Below are positions 14,903 to 22,971 of a DNA stretch of 23,881 bases, piece by piece. How positions within the stretch are numbered: the stretch's first letter is position 1; the number at the start of each line of letters is the position of its first letter. The position numbers and the translations under genes were made by a program. The stretch covers positions 1 through 23,881 of the forward strand of contig JAKFFO010000099.1 in NCBI GenBank assembly GCA_036675035.1, in the 5' to 3' direction. The stretch comes from MESE01 sp036675035 (GTDB taxonomy: Bacteria > Pseudomonadota > Gammaproteobacteria > Burkholderiales > Burkholderiaceae_D). The notes below the pieces were generated by a model that did not search any database, was not told the DNA's origin, and was given only the letters and a program-made list of their open reading frames with translations.

Positions 14903-15832
14903 ATGGATATCTTTATCCAGCAAATCATCAATGGATTGGTGCTGGGCAGCATGTATGCGCTGATTGCACTAGGCTATACGATGGTGTACGGCGTCCTCAA
15001 TCTGATCAATTTTGCGCATGCCGATGTCTTGATGATAGGAGCGATGGCGGGGCTTACCATACTCAACCTGGTCAATACAGTGGCGCCGGATCTGCCCGGC
15101 ATCGTCAAATTGTTCATCGCAATTCTCGGTGCGATTCCTGTTTGTGTCGCCGTCAACGTTCTGATCGAGCGCGTCGCGTACCGGCGCTTGCGCAATGCAC
15201 CGCGACTGGCGCCGCTGATCACGGCGATCGGCGTCTCGATACTGCTTCAGACAATTGCAATGATGATCTGGGGGCGCAATCCAATACCTTTTCCACAGGT
15301 GATGCCGACCGATCCGATCCATGTTTTCGGTGCGCTGATATCGCCGACCCAGGTCATGCTGCTGGTACTGGCGGCAGTGTCGATGGTCAGCCTTGCATTA
15401 CTGGTCGAGAAAACAAGGATAGGTCGTGCGATGCGTGCGACATCGGAAAATCCGCGCATTGCCGCCCTGATGGGTGTTGATTCCAATCGCGTCATCGTCA
15501 TGACCTTCGCGGTCGGCGCGATTCTCGCCGCCGTCGCAGGCGTGATGTGGGCCGCGAATTATTCATCGGCCCAGTTTGCAATGGGTTTTGTACCCGGCAT
15601 CAAGGCATTCTCCGCCGCTGTTCTTGGTGGAATCGGCAACATTTACGGCGCAATGCTCGGCGGGCTGCTCCTGGGCCTGATTGAAAGCCTCGGGGCCGGT
15701 TATATCGGCGATTTGACCGGTGGTTTTCTCGGTAGCCATTACCAGGATATTTTTGCGTTCCTGGTGCTGGTACTGGTATTGACCATACGGCCGTCCGGAA
15801 TCATGGGCGAGCGCGTCGCCGATCGCGCGTAA
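14903..15832 (+). CDS. livH: Branched-chain amino acid ABC transporter permease LivH
   Basis: 309 residues with about eight hydrophobic segments. The family signature LVLGSMYALIALGYTMVYG then LINFAHADVLMIGA is at the N-terminus, and SAAVLGGIGNIYGAMLGGLLLG is the cytoplasmic coupling region near the end. It forms one half of the inner-membrane channel with LivM for import of Leu/Ile/Val or related compounds (some Liv-type systems import amides or urea; this cannot be told here). The start has GAAGGGAG about 10 bases upstream. First gene of a tightly packed livHMGF operon; the next gene begins 10 bases later. Confidence 0.94.
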   Translation: MDIFIQQIINGLVLGSMYALIALGYTMVYGVLNLINFAHADVLMIGAMAGLTILNLVNTVAPDLPGIVKLFIAILGAIPVCVAVNVLIERVAYRRLRNAPRLAPLITAIGVSILLQTIAMMIWGRNPIPFPQVMPTDPIHVFGALISPTQVMLLVLAAVSMVSLALLVEKTRIGRAMRATSENPRIAALMGVDSNRVIVMTFAVGAILAAVAGVMWAANYSSAQFAMGFVPGIKAFSAAVLGGIGNIYGAMLGGLLLGLIESLGAGYIGDLTGGFLGSHYQDIFAFLVLVLVLTIRPSGIMGERVADRA

Positions 15833-15842
15833 GGGAAAAGCC

Positions 15843-17057
15843 ATGGCCAACTATTTCAATGTCAAGGAAAACCCGCGGAAGGCTTATTTGGGCCTGATCC
15901 TGATCGGCGTAATCGCGATTGCGTTTCCGTTCGTCGCCGCCGATTTTGGAAATTCATGGGTCCGGATCATGGACCTGGCACTGCTGTACATCATGCTGGC
16001 GCTCGGACTCAATATCGTGGTCGGCTTTGCCGGGCTGCTTGATCTGGGATACATCGCCTTCTATGCGCTGGGAGCCTACATGGTGGGTCTGCTGGCTTCA
16101 CCGCAGTTTGTCGTCGTGCTCGAATCCTTCGTCAACGAGTATCCGATGGTGGGCAATGGGCTCGTATGGCTGTTCGGTGAAGAGATAGCGCAAAACGGCA
16201 TTCATCTTTCGGTCTGGTTCATAGTGCCGCTCGCCGCTGCATTTGCAGCGATGTTCGGCATGCTGCTTGGATTGCCGGTACTGAAACTGCGAGGTGATTA
16301 CCTGGCCATCGTCACCCTCGGATTTGGCGAAATCATTCGTATCTTCATGAACAACCTGAATGCACCGGTAAACATCACCAATGGTCCGCAGGGAATCAAT
16401 CTGATCGACCCGATCCGCATCTTTGGTGTATCGCTCGCCGGCGAGCCGGGGTCAAACGCAACTGTTCACATCGGTCATTTTTCGATGCCATCGGTCAATG
16501 CCTATTATTTTCTGTTTCTTGCGTTGTGCATTGCGACCATCTTTGTATCGGTTCGGGTGCAGAATTCGCGAATCGGACGGGCCTGGGTCGCGATCCGCGA
16601 AGATGAAATCGCAGCCCAGGCGATGGGAATCAATACGCGCAACATGAAGCTGCTCGCGTTTGCGATGGGCGCGTCCTTTGGCGGTATCGCAGGTGCAATG
16701 TTCGCGTCATTCCAGGGGTTTGTGTCGCCAGAGTCGTTTTCGATCACCGAGTCGATCGCCGTGGTCGCGATGGTGGTACTGGGTGGCATGGGGCATATCC
16801 CAGGCGTGATACTGGGCGGCCTTCTGCTTGCGGTATTGCCGGAACTGCTGCGCCACACGGTTGAGCCGGTGCAGCTTGCGGTATTCGGAAAAATTCTGAT
16901 CGAAGCGGAGGTCCTGCGCCAGCTGTTGTACGGGTTGGCACTGGTATTGATCATGCTCTACCGGCCATCCGGATTATGGCCGGCCCCCCGGCACGAAGAC
17001 AGGCTTGACGCGGATATCGACAAGCCGGAAAAACCGACCGGCGTCGTCGCAGCGTAA
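15843..17057 (+). CDS. livM: Branched-chain amino acid ABC transporter permease LivM
   Basis: 404 residues with multiple transmembrane helices. Family blocks: IMLALGLNIVVGFAGLLDLG, IAFYALGAYMVGLL, LRGDYLAIVTLGFGEIIRI, and the coupling segment AVVAMVVLGGMGHIPGVILGG. It pairs with LivH to form the membrane channel. An AAGGGA Shine-Dalgarno precedes the ATG. The loop region around 95-125 (between LASPQF and FIVPLAAAF) and the acidic C-terminal tail (EDRLDADIDKPEKPTG) are soluble. LivG starts 9 bases after the stop, preceded by AAGGA. Confidence 0.94.
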   Translation: MANYFNVKENPRKAYLGLILIGVIAIAFPFVAADFGNSWVRIMDLALLYIMLALGLNIVVGFAGLLDLGYIAFYALGAYMVGLLASPQFVVVLESFVNEYPMVGNGLVWLFGEEIAQNGIHLSVWFIVPLAAAFAAMFGMLLGLPVLKLRGDYLAIVTLGFGEIIRIFMNNLNAPVNITNGPQGINLIDPIRIFGVSLAGEPGSNATVHIGHFSMPSVNAYYFLFLALCIATIFVSVRVQNSRIGRAWVAIREDEIAAQAMGINTRNMKLLAFAMGASFGGIAGAMFASFQGFVSPESFSITESIAVVAMVVLGGMGHIPGVILGGLLLAVLPELLRHTVEPVQLAVFGKILIEAEVLRQLLYGLALVLIMLYRPSGLWPAPRHEDRLDADIDKPEKPTGVVAA

Positions 17058-17066
17058 GGACGTGAA

Positions 17067-17837
17067 ATGAGTGGACAAATCATTCTCGATATCGCCGGTG
17101 TCAGCAAACGCTTCGGAGGCTTGCAGGCATTAACCAATGTGAATGTCCGGATCGTGAAAGGCCAGATTTACGGACTGATCGGCCCGAACGGCGCCGGCAA
17201 GACAACTTTTTTCAACGTCATTACCGGACTATACCAACCGGATAGCGGCACATTCGCGCTTGCGGGGAAACCCTATTCACCATCGGCACCGCACGAGGTG
17301 GCCAAGGCCGGTATCGCGCGCACGTTTCAGAACATTCGCCTGTTCGGCGAGATGACCGCGCTGGAAAACGTGATGGTAGGACGCCATGTACGTACGCACC
17401 AAGGCGTGCTGGGCGCAGTATTGCACCACAAGGCTGCCAGAACAGAAGAAGCCGGCATCCGCAAGTACGCAATGGAGCTGCTCGATTTCGTGGGTATTGC
17501 AAAATTTGCCGGACGAACCGCCCGGCACCTGTCCTACGGCGATCAGCGAAGACTGGAAATTGCGCGGGCATTGGCAACCGAGCCGCAACTGCTGGCGCTG
17601 GATGAACCGGCCGCCGGCATGAATGCGACGGAAAAACTGGCATTACGCGAATTGCTGGTCAAGATCCAGGCGGAAGGAAAAACGATCTTGTTGATCGAGC
17701 ACGATGTAAAGCTGGTGATGGGCTTGTGTGACCGGATTACCGTTCTGGATTATGGAAAGCCGATCGCGGAAGGCATGCCGGCCGAGGTACAGAGCAATCC
17801 TGCGGTAATTGAAGCGTACCTGGGAGGAGCGCACTGA
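17067..17837 (+). CDS. livG: Branched-chain amino acid ABC transporter ATPase LivG
   Basis: 256 residues. Nucleotide-binding elements in order: Walker A GPNGAGKT (39-46), Q-loop Gln88 in ARTFQNIRLF, signature LSYGDQRRLEIARAL (155-169), Walker B LLALDE (175-180) and H-loop His212 in LIEHD. The characteristic LivG C-terminus AEGMPAEVQSNPAVIEAYLGG is present. It hydrolyses ATP on the cytoplasmic side to drive import together with LivF. The stop TGA overlaps the livF ATG by one base (TGATG), so the two ATPases are translationally coupled. Confidence 0.95.
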   Translation: MSGQIILDIAGVSKRFGGLQALTNVNVRIVKGQIYGLIGPNGAGKTTFFNVITGLYQPDSGTFALAGKPYSPSAPHEVAKAGIARTFQNIRLFGEMTALENVMVGRHVRTHQGVLGAVLHHKAARTEEAGIRKYAMELLDFVGIAKFAGRTARHLSYGDQRRLEIARALATEPQLLALDEPAAGMNATEKLALRELLVKIQAEGKTILLIEHDVKLVMGLCDRITVLDYGKPIAEGMPAEVQSNPAVIEAYLGGAH

Positions 17838-18562
17838 TGGCTGAAAACGTGTTGAAGATCACCGACCTGAAGGTCGCCTATGGCGGCATTCAGGCAGTCA
17901 AGGGAATCGATCTTGAAGTCAATCAGGGCGAGCTGGTTACATTGATCGGCGCCAACGGCGCAGGTAAAACGACTTCCTTGAAAGCGATTACCGGCACGCT
18001 GCCGGAATGCAAGGTAGAGGGCCATATCGAGTACCAGGGACGGCCGATCAAGGGCTTGCAGTCTTTTGAACTGGTCAAGAAAAGCCTGGCGATGGTGCCG
18101 GAAGGCAGAGGCGTATTTACCCGGATGTCCGTTCACGAAAATCTGCTGATGGGCGCCTATACCCGCAAGGATAATTCAGGTATTGACGCGGATATAGACA
18201 GGTGGTTTTCAGTTTTCCCGAGGTTGCGAGAACGCTCCGCGCAAATGGCCGGCACTCTGTCCGGCGGCGAGCAGCAGATGCTGGCGATGGCGCGTGCGTT
18301 GATGAGCCATCCGACACTGCTGTTGCTGGACGAACCGTCGATGGGTTTATCGCCCATCATGGTGGAAAAAATATTTGAAGTGATTCGGAGTATTTCAGCC
18401 GAAGGCGTGACTATTCTTCTGGTAGAGCAAAATGCCAGGTTGGCATTGCAAGCAGCACACCGCGCTTATGTTATGGAATCCGGCCTGGTTACGATGACTG
18501 GAAACGCGCAAGACATGCTGCATGATCCGCGGGTCAGGGAAGCCTATCTGGGCGAAGCATGA
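17837..18562 (+). CDS. livF: Branched-chain amino acid ABC transporter ATPase LivF
   Basis: 241 residues. Walker A GANGAGKT (38-45), VPEGRGVF (88-95) in the Q-loop region as is usual for LivF, signature LSGGEQ (141-146), Walker B LLLLDE (161-166), and VEQN instead of the H-loop histidine (Gln198), which is also usual for this subfamily. The GGGAGGAGC before the start is a strong ribosome site. Last gene of the operon. No substrate-binding protein gene (livJ/livK) is found next to it in this window. No clear terminator follows. Confidence 0.95.
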   Translation: MAENVLKITDLKVAYGGIQAVKGIDLEVNQGELVTLIGANGAGKTTSLKAITGTLPECKVEGHIEYQGRPIKGLQSFELVKKSLAMVPEGRGVFTRMSVHENLLMGAYTRKDNSGIDADIDRWFSVFPRLRERSAQMAGTLSGGEQQMLAMARALMSHPTLLLLDEPSMGLSPIMVEKIFEVIRSISAEGVTILLVEQNARLALQAAHRAYVMESGLVTMTGNAQDMLHDPRVREAYLGEA

Positions 18563-18655
18563 CCGGTGCGCGTCAATCGCTATCGAGCGAACATGCGGGC
18601 GCCGACTCCACGTGCTGTCCACATTCTGTTGGATTTTGCCCGCGTGGCATCTGCT

Positions 18656-18967
18656 TCAGATTTTGGCGCGCCAGAAATTCCACCTGGACAGTCTGTTTTC
18701 CGCCGCCCATCGCGCTTCACGCAATACCGGTTCCGGAACCAGTTTGAGTATTGCGGGGATTGCAAACGCCAGCAAGGTCACATCATCGAGCCACCCAAGT
18801 ATCGGTAAAGCATCCGGAATAAAATCAATCGGACTTATCATATAAAAAGCCACCAGCACTGCACCAGCCTTGATCGGGAATGGGGTGGCCGGATTGCGGA
18901 AGGCATACCATAAGACAGCAGCGTCTCGTCCGGTAAGTTTGAGCAAACGAAGCAAACGTAAAAACAT
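18656..18967 (-). CDS. DUF1232 (YkvA-like) small membrane protein
   Basis: 103 residues. The core KAGAVLVAFYMISPIDFIPDALPILGWLDD matches the DUF1232/YkvA domain, whose SPIDFIPD motif is diagnostic; two hydrophobic stretches surround it (about 34-46 and 62-76). Start supported by AAGAAGGA about 7 bases before ATG. Function is unknown; some relatives appear near phosphate or stress genes, but nothing here points to a role. It is convergent with livF and divergent from the FAH operon. Confidence 0.85.
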   Translation of the reverse strand: MFLRLLRLLKLTGRDAAVLWYAFRNPATPFPIKAGAVLVAFYMISPIDFIPDALPILGWLDDVTLLAFAIPAILKLVPEPVLREARWAAENRLSRWNFWRAKI

Positions 18968-19291
18968 GGCAATCCTTCTTTAGGTTGGCGGCTTGAATAC
19001 AAACACTCGTTGCTGTCCGCAATCATTCGAAATGCATTGATGTCAACAGACCGCATGCGCAACATGAATAAGACCATTGTGGACCGGCAAGGTTCACCGA
19101 CACGGATCGGTCGGCAAAAGTAGTGCCGCCAGACAGGTGCTCATAAGATGCGGCCGATATGGCGGGAACTCAAGGGGAAATTCGCGTTTGTTGTGATTTG
19201 GAAGAAAGTTTCAAGGCAATCGAAGGCTGATTGACAGGACGCATAATTGCGTCATCGATGGGATAATTGATAAACAAATCCAGGAGCTGAC
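18968..19291 (+). promoter_or_regulatory. Divergent intergenic region with operator-like palindrome (19231-19270) upstream of the FAH operon
   Basis: TTGACA, a perfect -35 hexamer, lies at 19231-19236. Right after it is the inverted repeat GACGCA-TAAT-TGCGTC (19238-19253), followed by a repeat of ATAATTG (19243-19249 and 19264-19270, 21 bases apart). No good -10 stands 17 bases from the hexamer (ATCGAT). The AGGAG ribosome site of the first gene is at 19282-19286. The rest of the 324 bases shows nothing I can name. Confidence 0.4.
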
Positions 19292-19987
19292 ATGCAATTT
19301 TCATTCTCACCCCCGCAGCAAGCCGCGCTTCCGATTGTCGAAAGCAAGCAACTGTTTCCAGTTCATCGAATCTATTGTGTTGGGCGCAATTATGTCGAAC
19401 ATGCGAAGGAAATGGGTGGCACCGGCCGCGAGGCGCCGTTCTTTTTCATGAAGCCGGCAGATGCGATATTGCCGGTATCGTTCGATACCATCGGAGAAAT
19501 GCCCTATCCATCAATGACCGGCGATTTGCACCATGAAATCGAGCTTGTCGTTGCGATCGGCAAAGGAGGAAAAAATATTCCGGTGAGCGACGCGGCCTCG
19601 CATGTGTGGGGTTATGCGATAGGGCTCGACATGACCCGCCGCGACTTGCAGGCTGAAGCGAAGAAACTCGGTCGACCCTGGTGTACTGCCAAGGGTTTCG
19701 ATCAGTCGGCACCGATTTCACCGATTCATCCAATCGAGAAAACGGGTTGGCTCAAGCGCGGCTCGATACATCTGAACGTCAACGGCGCGTTGCGGCAAAA
19801 AAGCAGCATCGATAAATTGATCTGGAACGTTGAGGAAACCATCGAACATCTTTCAAAATACTACGAATTACAACCCGGCGATTTGATCTTCACCGGGACA
19901 CCCGAAGGCGTGGCGGCGGTCAAACCCGGCGACCTTCTTGAAGGCGCGATCGAAGGTTTGGGCCAATTGCGTTTGAAAGTGATCTGA
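19292..19987 (+). CDS. Fumarylacetoacetate hydrolase family protein, fumarylpyruvate hydrolase-like
   Basis: 231 residues, the short single-domain FAH form. Start: ATG at 19292 with AGGAG 6 bases upstream. Family blocks: YCVGRNYVEHAKEMG, FFMKPADAI, the metal ligands Glu82 and Glu84 in HHEIELVVAIG and Asp113 in GLDMTRRD, Lys134 in AKGFD, and PGDLIFTGTPEGV. Paired with a zeta-class GST isomerase, this resembles the nagK-nagL genes of the gentisate pathway: fumarylpyruvate is split into fumarate and pyruvate. A homogentisate route would give fumarylacetoacetate instead, but the short form favours fumarylpyruvate (inference). The ring-cleaving dioxygenase is not in this window. Confidence 0.88.
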   Translation: MQFSFSPPQQAALPIVESKQLFPVHRIYCVGRNYVEHAKEMGGTGREAPFFFMKPADAILPVSFDTIGEMPYPSMTGDLHHEIELVVAIGKGGKNIPVSDAASHVWGYAIGLDMTRRDLQAEAKKLGRPWCTAKGFDQSAPISPIHPIEKTGWLKRGSIHLNVNGALRQKSSIDKLIWNVEETIEHLSKYYELQPGDLIFTGTPEGVAAVKPGDLLEGAIEGLGQLRLKVI

Positions 19988-20028
19988 GAATTTCGCATGT
20001 CATCGGATAACCGGATTTTGGGGGCGGG

Positions 20029-20685
20029 ATGAAGCTATATAGTTATTTTCGAAGCTCGGCTGCATATCGGGTACGCATCGCGCTGAACCTTAAGGGATTG
20101 CCTTATGAGGTGATCCCGATTCATCTGGTTAAAAATGGCGGCGAACAATTAAGCGCGGAATATCGCGCGTTAAATCCGATGGCGCTTGTTCCCGCATTGA
20201 TCGACGATGAATCGGAGAGCAGCACGGTATTGACACAATCGGTCGCGATCATTGAGTACCTCGAGGAACGGTATCCTAGGCCGCCATTATTGCCAGAAAG
20301 TGCGGGCGACCGCGCCTTTGTCCGAAGCATTGCGCTTTCGATTGCCTGCGAGATTCATCCACTCAACAATCTCCGCGTATTGCGTTATCTGGTACGTGAT
20401 CTGAATGTCAGCGAGGAAGACAAGAACGCCTGGTATCGCCACTGGGTGGAACAGGGACTTGCATCGATTGAGGCAACGCTCGCAAAAGATGGACGGGTCG
20501 GGAAATTCTGCTTTGGCGATTCACCGACAATGGCGGATTGCTTCCTGGTTCCACAGATTGCGAATGCAAAACGATTCAATTGTGATTTATCTGCTTTGCC
20601 CTCCATCATGCGCATTCACGATGCATGTGTCGCGCTTGATGCATTCGCGAACGCCGCTCCGTCCAGGCAGCCGGACGCCGAGTAA
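20029..20685 (+). CDS. maiA: Glutathione-dependent maleylpyruvate/maleylacetoacetate isomerase (zeta-class GST)
   Basis: 218 residues, GST thioredoxin-like N-domain followed by a helical C-domain. The zeta-class motif SSAAYRVRIALNLKGL (9-24) holds the glutathione-activating serine; ALNPMALVPALI and TQSVAIIEYLEERYP (glutathione-binding) follow, and the C-domain has FCFGDSPTMADCFLVPQ with the usual N-capping Asp. It converts the cis ring-cleavage product to the fumaryl isomer, the substrate of the hydrolase encoded 41 bases upstream. A G-rich stretch (GGGGGCGGG) just before the ATG serves as ribosome site. Symbol given for the family; maleylpyruvate as substrate is equally likely. Confidence 0.88.
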   Translation: MKLYSYFRSSAAYRVRIALNLKGLPYEVIPIHLVKNGGEQLSAEYRALNPMALVPALIDDESESSTVLTQSVAIIEYLEERYPRPPLLPESAGDRAFVRSIALSIACEIHPLNNLRVLRYLVRDLNVSEEDKNAWYRHWVEQGLASIEATLAKDGRVGKFCFGDSPTMADCFLVPQIANAKRFNCDLSALPSIMRIHDACVALDAFANAAPSRQPDAE

Positions 20686-20752
20686 TGGGTTCCGATCGGC
20701 GGTGCGATGACGCGCCACCGATCCCGTTCTAAAAAATGATGTCAGCATCGGT

Positions 20753-21607
20753 TTATGGTCTGGATGAATGAGTGATCACTTTCTGTGATTGCATACCGAG
20801 CCCTTCGATACCGAGCGACATCTGGTCGCCGGGCATGAGAAATTTTTGCGGTTTCATTCCCATCCCAACGCCGGGCGGCGTACCGGTCGCAATAACATCG
20901 CCTGGCATCAGTGTCATGAAGCGGCTCAGGTAACTCACGATCTTTGACACAGAAAAAATCATGGTCTTGGTATTTCCGGATTGCATGCGACGGCCATTCA
21001 GATCCAGCCACATCGCAAGTCGATGCGGATTCGGAATCTCATCGCGGGTCACGAGCCATGGTCCGATCGGGCCGAAGGTGTCGCAACCTTTCCCCTTGTC
21101 CCATTGCGGTCCGCGCTCTAGCTGATATTCGCGCTCGGACACGTCGTTTACGATGCAATATCCGGCGACGTGGCGCAACGCATTCCGCTCGCTTACGTAT
21201 TGCGCTTTGGTGCCGATCACAACACCAAGTTCGACTTCCCAGTCGGATTTTTTCGAGCCCTTCGGAAGCATGACCGGATCGTTGGGGCCCGATAGAGAAC
21301 TGATCGCTTTCATGAACACGATCGGTTCGCTTGGTATCGCCATGCCGGCTTCTGCGGCATGGTCGGAATAATTCAAGCCGATCCCGATGAGCTTTCCAAT
21401 TTTTGCAACAGGAATGCCGATGCGAGGATTTCCTCGCACCAGCGGAAGCGCCGATGCGGTCTGCCGCGACAATTTCGCCAGAACTTTGGCGGACAGTTGA
21501 TCCGGGCCGATGTCGGGAACGATTGCGGAGAGATCGCGCAGCTTGCCTGCGTGGTCAATCACGCCCGGCTTCTCCTTGCCGATACGTCCGTAACGAACCA
21601 GTTTCAC
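20753..21607 (-). CDS. FAH family hydrolase (ureidoglycolate lyase/2-hydroxyhepta-2,4-diene-1,7-dioate isomerase-like)
   Basis: 284 residues starting with GTG, supported by a near-perfect AGGAGG Shine-Dalgarno 6 bases before it. This longer FAH type has an N-terminal small domain (MKLVRYGRIGKEKPGVID) and then IGIGLNYSDHAAEAG, the metal ligands Glu124 and Glu126 in WEVELGVVIG and Asp155 in VNDVSERE, Lys171, DTFGPIGPWLVT and PGDVIATGTPPGVG. Family members hydrolyse, decarboxylate or isomerise C-C bonds in keto acids; the substrate cannot be read from the sequence. It is convergent with the zeta-GST gene and may act on related aromatic or sugar-acid intermediates. Confidence 0.88.
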   Translation of the reverse strand: MKLVRYGRIGKEKPGVIDHAGKLRDLSAIVPDIGPDQLSAKVLAKLSRQTASALPLVRGNPRIGIPVAKIGKLIGIGLNYSDHAAEAGMAIPSEPIVFMKAISSLSGPNDPVMLPKGSKKSDWEVELGVVIGTKAQYVSERNALRHVAGYCIVNDVSEREYQLERGPQWDKGKGCDTFGPIGPWLVTRDEIPNPHRLAMWLDLNGRRMQSGNTKTMIFSVSKIVSYLSRFMTLMPGDVIATGTPPGVGMGMKPQKFLMPGDQMSLGIEGLGMQSQKVITHSSRP

Positions 21608-21829
21608 GTTGCCTCCTGATGTCTGCGATCGTCACTGCATTATGCCGCTTGCAGCGCAATCGAGTCGGGTCAGCAGCAACAGCGAACTCTTACATACCGC
21701 TGAAAGAATGAGTCGCGTCTGAGAAAATGGTTATATACCATCATTATCGGCTGCCGGCATGACGTGATCGTTCGGTGGAACACTATGCGCATCCACTCAA
21801 TGGTACCGGCCGAATCGATACCCGGTCGA

Positions 21830-22300
21830 CTAATAGCGATACGCCCGTCCGTTCTCAATGCGAACCCGGTTGCCTACACTGAGATCGGCAATTGAATCTT
21901 GCGTGATGGTCTGGTAGGTGCCGTTATCAAGACGGACCCCGATTTGGTATGTTGCCGATTGCGCTCTGTTTCTCTGCTCAATCTGGTGTCCGATGACGGC
22001 ACCGCCCACCGTGCCTGCTACTGTCGCCGCCGTTTTTCCGCTACCGCCACCGACCTGATTTCCCAGGACGCCACCGGCAACGCCGCCTATCACTGCGCCA
22101 GGACCGATGCCGCCAGAGCTATTGTTCGAATTTACCAATTGGATCGATTCCACTACGCCATATCCTGTCGAGTATGACGAAGAACTCGTTGAGGGATAAG
22201 GCTGGGATGAGCTTGGCTCTTGCATTGGGCTTGAGCAGCCAATAAGCAACATGCCGGAAGTGATTACGCTTGCGGCCGTCATTGCGGAATTCTTTTTCAT
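21830..22300 (-). CDS. Glycine-zipper outer membrane lipoprotein (17-kDa antigen/SlyB-like)
   Basis: 156 residues from the ATG at 22298-22300; upstream codons are open but AGGAGAAATC directly precedes this ATG and it yields a lipoprotein signal with lipobox LLIGC, Cys22. A Ser/Pro-rich linker follows, then a glycine-zipper hairpin (GPGAVIGGVAGGVLGNQVGG, then KTAATVAGTVGGAVIGHQIE), and a C-terminal beta segment (YQIGVRLDNGTYQTITQDS ... VGNRVRIENGRAYRY) typical of SlyB/17-kDa surface-antigen lipoproteins. It is probably anchored in the outer membrane and structural; no enzymatic role is known. Confidence 0.88.
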   Translation of the reverse strand: MKKNSAMTAASVITSGMLLIGCSSPMQEPSSSQPYPSTSSSSYSTGYGVVESIQLVNSNNSSGGIGPGAVIGGVAGGVLGNQVGGGSGKTAATVAGTVGGAVIGHQIEQRNRAQSATYQIGVRLDNGTYQTITQDSIADLSVGNRVRIENGRAYRY

Positions 22301-22611
22301 GATTTCTCCTTCGTATAATGAGATAAAAACATTGTCATTGATACCCATGTTCTTACGTTGGATATGTTTTCGAACACGCTGCAGATAAAAAGATTTGCTG
22401 ATTTTCGGCCACGGAGTAGTTAGCAATCGGATTCACGCCATTAATAGAATGCAACCAAGTTTCGACCTGCTTCGGACCGCTGGAAACAACCAGCCTGCAA
22501 CGCGAGGGTTGCAAACAATGAATCATGCTTATATTTGATAGAGTCAGCGTCTATCCGGAAGTTGCCTTTTTGGCAGGCTGTTACATCGAATTACAATTCC
22601 GTTTTCCAAAT
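22301..22611. other. Intergenic stretch without a recognised gene
   Basis: About 310 bases between the lipoprotein and the terminator of the small 72-residue gene. It contains a hairpin TGCAAC/GTTGCA (22496-22513) with no T-run and must hold the lipoprotein promoter, but I could not pick a convincing -35/-10 pair. Confidence 0.4.
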
Positions 22612-22633
22612 AAAAAACCCGCCAAAGCGGGTT
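22612..22633 (-). terminator. Intrinsic terminator of the small gene at 22753-22971
   Basis: On the minus strand: stem AACCCGC/GCGGGTT with a TTTG loop, followed by a run of T (the A-run 22612-22617 on the plus strand). It lies about 120 bases after the stop codon of the small gene. Confidence 0.8.
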
Positions 22634-22752
22634 GATCAGTTGTGAACAAATAGTACTTGCGGTGCCGGTTGCAGATCGATTTTGCGCCTGGATTTTCGCC
22701 GGGATATGGTTGAATGCGGTTATATAAAAATGATGGAGGCTATTTACGCCGC

Positions 22753-22971
22753 TCAGTCGACTTCCCAATAAGAATGCAAGGTATCGGACGGTAATTCAGT
22801 CAGTTTTTTCACATCTGTTCGGAGTTCAAGCATTTGCTCCGACTTTGCCAAGCGTACCAAACCGCGCAATGCGTCAATGAATACCCTTCTTTCGCGGGGA
22901 TTAGCGCCTTCTCCGTATGTTGCCGCCGTTAATTCTTCGATGAGATCGTCTGTTGAATATCTGGTCGCCAT
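22753..22971 (-). CDS. Small conserved-looking protein of unknown function
   Basis: 72 residues from the ATG at 22969-22971, preferred over one 15 codons upstream because GGAGG stands 6 bases before it. The protein is hydrophilic and predicted helical (STDDLIEELTAATYGEG, RERRVFIDALRGLVRLAKSEQ), with no signal peptide, no membrane segment and no cysteine. I do not recognise a family. A good ribosome site, a plausible amino acid composition and its own terminator support it as a real gene. The flanking DNA is AT-rich and otherwise empty. Confidence 0.6.
   Translation of the reverse strand: MATRYSTDDLIEELTAATYGEGANPRERRVFIDALRGLVRLAKSEQMLELRTDVKKLTELPSDTLHSYWEVD

Noticed and set aside
14672..14923. 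83-codon minus-strand frame in the livH leader
   Set aside because: It runs across the livH ribosome site and start codon, has no ribosome site of its own, and shows no recognisable domain.
21719..21745. ATGGT-TATAT-ACCAT palindrome upstream of the second FAH gene
   Set aside because: It is AT-rich and short, no promoter could be placed around it, so I did not list it as an operator.
22496..22513. Hairpin TGCAAC/GTTGCA considered as terminator or small RNA
   Set aside because: No T-run on either strand and no linked promoter.
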